Source of the DNA: Rickettsiales bacterium
GTDB lineage: Bacteria; Pseudomonadota; Alphaproteobacteria; Rickettsiales; Anaplasmataceae
Reading direction: 5' to 3'
Length of the DNA stretch: 7,987 nucleotides
NCBI GenBank assembly: GCA_031266615.1
Contig: JAISAR010000078.1
Location: forward strand, 1-7,987
Below the pieces are notes generated by a model. The model was not told the DNA's origin. It saw nothing but the letters and a program-made list of their open reading frames with translations, and searched no databases. Shown here one piece after another: positions 5,717 to 7,987 of the stretch. Within the stretch, counting starts at the first letter, position 1. Each line of letters begins with the position of its first letter. The translations under genes and the position numbers were made by a program.

Positions 5717-6424
5717 TTAAGTTGAATTGCTTTTTTCACTATTGTTAATTTTTTCTAGCATTAGCTCGGCAGCCTTTTGTTCAGCAACCTTTTTACTAGA
5801 AGCGCATGCAGAAACTTCACCATAGTTTTCTATGCGAATTGATATAGTAAATTCAGGATTGTGTGCTGGCCCAGTCTGTTTTGCAAGCTCATACTCTGGT
5901 AGAGGTAATTTATTTTTCTGAGTCCATTCTTGTAGCGAGGTTTTAGGATCTTGAGGAGGGATTAGCATATCCTTAGCCAGCTTCTCCCAATGTTGGGTAA
6001 CAAATCTTTCAACATTTTTAAATCCGCCATCAATATAAATCGCACCTATTAGTGCTTCAAGTGCGTTTTCTAAATTTTTTAAGTTACATTTTCCTCCATT
6101 GCAGCGTTCGCTATTATTCATGATGATAAAATCGCCCAACTCTATTTCTTTAGCGACATTGGCAATCGTACTGCCACAAACTAAGTCCGTTTTTCTTTTC
6201 GCCAACGCGCCTTCTCTTTCCTCAGGAAATAGTTTAAACAGTATAGCAGACACAATCATATTCAAAATGCTATCGCCCAAAAATTCTAACCTTTCGTAGT
6301 TTTCAGTTTGATTTTTGCTATTCCTTTTATTTAAGCTTGGATGAGTAAGTGCTTCCTCTAATATCGCATCATTTTTGAACCTATAGTTGATGATTTTAGA
6401 TATTGCATCGTTCAAATTTTCCAT
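5717..6424 (-). CDS. rnc: Ribonuclease III
   Basis: RNase III cleaves double-stranded RNA and matures rRNA precursors and structured mRNAs, acting as a homodimer with Mg2+. The N-terminal nuclease domain (about 1-152) carries the signature ERLEFLGDS (44-52) with the metal ligands Glu47 and Asp51, and the second motif LEALIGAIYIDGG (122-134) with Glu123. The C-terminal double-stranded RNA-binding domain runs from about 158 to 226, with SKKVAEQKAAELML (210-223) as its final helix. The 235-aa length is normal. At the position of the E. coli Asp114 ligand this protein has Asn120 (ENALEALIG); the other catalytic residues are intact. The ATG at 6424 gives a standard N-terminus but has no clear Shine-Dalgarno sequence. 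The gene lies 78 nt after pyrD on the same strand, with its own promoter candidate in the gap. Confidence 0.96.
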   Translation of the reverse strand: MENLNDAISKIINYRFKNDAILEEALTHPSLNKRNSKNQTENYERLEFLGDSILNMIVSAILFKLFPEEREGALAKRKTDLVCGSTIANVAKEIELGDFIIMNNSERCNGGKCNLKNLENALEALIGAIYIDGGFKNVERFVTQHWEKLAKDMLIPPQDPKTSLQEWTQKNKLPLPEYELAKQTGPAHNPEFTISIRIENYGEVSACASSKKVAEQKAAELMLEKINNSEKSNST

Positions 6425-6439
6425 ACTTATTGTATTAAA

Positions 6440-6453
6440 AGGAAGTACTTCCT
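6440..6453. promoter_or_regulatory. 14-bp perfect palindrome in front of rnc, operator candidate
   Basis: AGGAAGTACTTCCT is identical to its reverse complement. It lies 16 nt upstream of the rnc start codon, starting about 2 nt after the predicted transcription start, a usual position for a repressor operator. In RNA it would form at most a 5-bp hairpin. Confidence 0.35.
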
Positions 6454-6461
6454 ACTGTATC

Positions 6462-6469
6462 TTTATATC
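6462..6469 (-). promoter_or_regulatory. Predicted extended -10 promoter of rnc
   Basis: Read on the minus strand, TATAAA (6467 down to 6462) is preceded by TGA, giving a TGnTATAAA extended -10. No good -35 lies at 16-18 bp; TTGATG is 20 bp upstream. Transcription would start near 6455, about 30 nt before the rnc ATG. Read-through from pyrD could also transcribe rnc. Confidence 0.4.
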
Positions 6470-6502
6470 AGAAAATTAGTTTTGCTTCATCAAAATAAGT
6501 TG

Positions 6503-7555
6503 CTAAGATTTGCAGCCACAACCCACTGCCTCACTGATGTTACTCAGTCCATCTCTTCTTATTAGCTCTGCAAGCTCCAGATTGATTTTATTCACAACTT
6601 GAGGCCCTTGGTATATGAGAGCAGTGTACAGTTGTACTAGAGAGGCCCCTGCCTTTATTTTTTTATATGCATCAGCACCGCTTGAGATTCCCCCGCATCC
6701 TATTAATAATGTTTTGCCCTTAGTAAGTTTATACATGTCACTCAATAACTCAGTTGAAAGTTTAAACAGTGGTCTGCCGCTCAACCCGCCAATCTCGTTG
6801 TGATGAGAATGCAGATTATCTCGACTAACCGTAGTATTGCTTACTGTCAAGCCGTCAATTTTATATTCTAGTGCAAGCTCAGCAATATTTTCTTTTGTTT
6901 GCTGATTTATATCTGGAGAAATTTTTAATATTACTGGTATGGATCCAGAGTTATCGATTGATTTCCGGGTTAGAGTTATGGACTGCAACAATTCTGATAA
7001 CTCTTGTTTATTGTGCAGGTTGCGTAAATTGGGCGTATTTGGAGATGAGATATTCAGCACTATATAACTACTTTTCCCATATACCATCTTTATTAAGTCA
7101 ACATAGTCACTGATTTGGTCCTTCGAAGTGCTATTTTTCCCTATGTTGATGCCGAAAACGCAGTCATCAAGCTTGGTTTCATTTATTTGTTTAAGGAAAT
7201 AGTCTATTCCTCTATTATTAAATCCCAATCTATTGATTATTCCTTCGTCTTCAATTAACCGAAAAATTCTCGGTTTTTTGTTTCCGTATTGAGGGTGTTT
7301 AGTTACAGTACCAGCCTCGATAAATCCAAAACCAAATGAGAGCATGGGCCTTATAACTTCCGCATTCTTGTCAAAACCTGCAGCAAGACCTACAGGACTC
7401 CTAAGTTTATTACCAAAGAAGTTTACGTTTAAAGATTCTGGTAGTTCTATAGGTTTTCCACAAGGCATCTTTTTTAACATCGTGATTGCCAAGGAATGAG
7501 CAATTTCAGGCGGTAGCAAAAACAGTAAATTACGTAATATCATTTTGTAAAACAC
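6503..7555 (-). CDS. pyrD: Dihydroorotate dehydrogenase (quinone), class 2
   Basis: PyrD oxidises dihydroorotate to orotate, the fourth step of pyrimidine synthesis, passing electrons through FMN to membrane quinone. The class 2 N-terminal membrane-associating helices are present (about 1-30, with the conserved PPEIAH at 15-20). The alpha/beta barrel follows with SPVGLAAGFDKNAE (53-66), GFIEAGTVTKHPQYGNKKPR (77-96), INRLGFNNRG (107-116), NISSPNTPNLRN (168-179) with Ser171 as the likely catalytic base, KISPD (211-215), DGLTVSNTT (234-242), GGLSGRPLF (256-264) and the phosphate-binding IGCGGISSG (285-293). The 350-aa length is normal. The start is a GTG at 7555, chosen because it lines up with the MYYPFVRKAL-type N-terminus of E. 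coli PyrD and has GAAGAG just upstream; an ATG at 7543 is the alternative. The protein ends in an unusual Cys-containing GCGCKS tail. Confidence 0.96.
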   Translation of the reverse strand: MFYKMILRNLLFLLPPEIAHSLAITMLKKMPCGKPIELPESLNVNFFGNKLRSPVGLAAGFDKNAEVIRPMLSFGFGFIEAGTVTKHPQYGNKKPRIFRLIEDEGIINRLGFNNRGIDYFLKQINETKLDDCVFGINIGKNSTSKDQISDYVDLIKMVYGKSSYIVLNISSPNTPNLRNLHNKQELSELLQSITLTRKSIDNSGSIPVILKISPDINQQTKENIAELALEYKIDGLTVSNTTVSRDNLHSHHNEIGGLSGRPLFKLSTELLSDMYKLTKGKTLLIGCGGISSGADAYKKIKAGASLVQLYTALIYQGPQVVNKINLELAELIRRDGLSNISEAVGCGCKS

Positions 7556-7590
7556 TCTTCAGTTTATTTTCTACCATAAAACGCTATGAG

Positions 7591-7596
7591 AGTATA
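7591..7596 (-). promoter_or_regulatory. Possible -10 element of pyrD
   Basis: On the minus strand TATACT (7596 down to 7591) lies about 36 nt upstream of the pyrD GTG. No matching -35 is visible at 16-18 bp, so this is tentative. Confidence 0.3.
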
Positions 7597-7669
7597 ACCA
7601 TAACTTTAAAAGAAGACGTTTTTGTTAATTTTGCTTATGAATAAGCTTTCTGGCCTTACCCGGTTCATG

Positions 7670-7987
7670 TTAGTCATAAATATTTAAAAAATTTACTAAA
7701 TGAGAAAAAAAGCAAAAGAAGCCCCGTGGCGGCTAATTATTTACTTTTGTGTCGAAATGTTGGCGTTTTTTTATCCTAAACGCTTAATAAGTGCGACTTA
7801 GCTGCTTTTTAATGCAACTAACCTTAGCCATAAACGTTTAAGAAATTTACTAAGCAGAAAAAAAAGGCAAAGAAACCCCGAGTAGCTAGTTATTCACTAT
7901 CTATCTTATGATATTGGCGTTTTTGATGTCTTAAACGACTTATAAGCGCGTTTCAGCTTGTATAGGTAAAAAACCAGAAGTTTTAAA
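7670..7987. repeat. Diverged tandem direct repeat, about 154-bp period (VNTR-like)
   Basis: Two head-to-tail copies start with TTAGTCATAAA (7670) and TTAGCCATAAA (7824), 154 bp apart. They stay in register through TTAAAAAATTTACTAA versus TTAAGAAATTTACTAA, an A-run followed by GCAAAGAA-like sequence, the CCCCG box (7722 and 7876), TGGCGTTTTT (7761 and 7915) and AAACG...CTTA (7778 and 7933). They diverge by many point changes and a few small gaps. The second copy reaches or crosses the window edge. Each unit carries inverted repeats: GCGTTT...AAACGC (7764-7783), and AAACG/CGTTT arms around CTTATAAG (7933-7953). A weaker match at 7615-7669 (GTTTTT, GCTTAT, ATAAG) may be the tail of a third unit. 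I see no gene in 7556-7987. Wolbachia carries intergenic tandem repeats of similar period used for strain typing; that this is one of them is inference. Confidence 0.75.

Noticed and set aside
5706..5725. AACTT/AAGTT hairpin overlapping the rnc stop as a terminator
   Set aside because: Stem is 5 bp and AT-rich, followed by too short a T run.
6099..7113. Plus-strand open frames of 62-80 aa inside rnc and pyrD
   Set aside because: Antisense to conserved genes with no family features.
7670..7987. CRISPR array
   Set aside because: Only two or three long, diverged units with no short identical repeats or unique spacers.

Overview
The window looks like the chromosome of an arthropod Wolbachia (Alphaproteobacteria, Anaplasmataceae). 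The reasons are the strong AT bias, the character of the protein sequences, a P44/Msp2 (Wsp-like) outer-membrane protein, a group II intron remnant, a dispersed hairpin of the ATCCCAGTG type, and a diverged tandem repeat of about 154 bp like the VNTR loci known from Wolbachia. Species and strain cannot be fixed from the sequence alone.

Layout. Positions 1 to about 185 are the 3' end of a group II intron (domains V and VI). A short spacer follows with a hairpin repeat and the promoter of prs. prs (PRPP synthetase) and gatC (a subunit of the tRNA-dependent amidotransferase) overlap by 11 nt and form a plus-strand operon. The 1610-1942 spacer is not empty: it holds a near-consensus promoter followed about 60 nt later by an intrinsic terminator, which together read as a small RNA gene, and then a separate promoter for the next operon. 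That operon is mtaB (radical-SAM tRNA methylthiotransferase) and a P44/Msp2-family surface protein 9 nt downstream. The stop codon of the surface-protein gene abuts the stop codon of a minus-strand gene for a secretin-like outer-membrane protein. Further along the minus strand are rnc (RNase III) and pyrD (quinone-dependent dihydroorotate dehydrogenase). The last 430 bp are non-coding and contain the diverged tandem repeat.

Function. Most genes are core housekeeping. prs and pyrD serve nucleotide synthesis (PRPP is the substrate for UMP formation downstream of PyrD). gatC and mtaB support tRNA charging and tRNA anticodon-loop modification. rnc processes structured RNA. The two envelope genes, the P44-like barrel and an orphan secretin with no secretion or pilus partners in view, are the parts most likely to touch the host interface. 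The best candidates for something undescribed are the small RNA locus at about 1660-1764, the atypical secretin, and the repeat block at the right edge. I see no CRISPR array, tRNA, rRNA, complete transposase or toxin-antitoxin pair.
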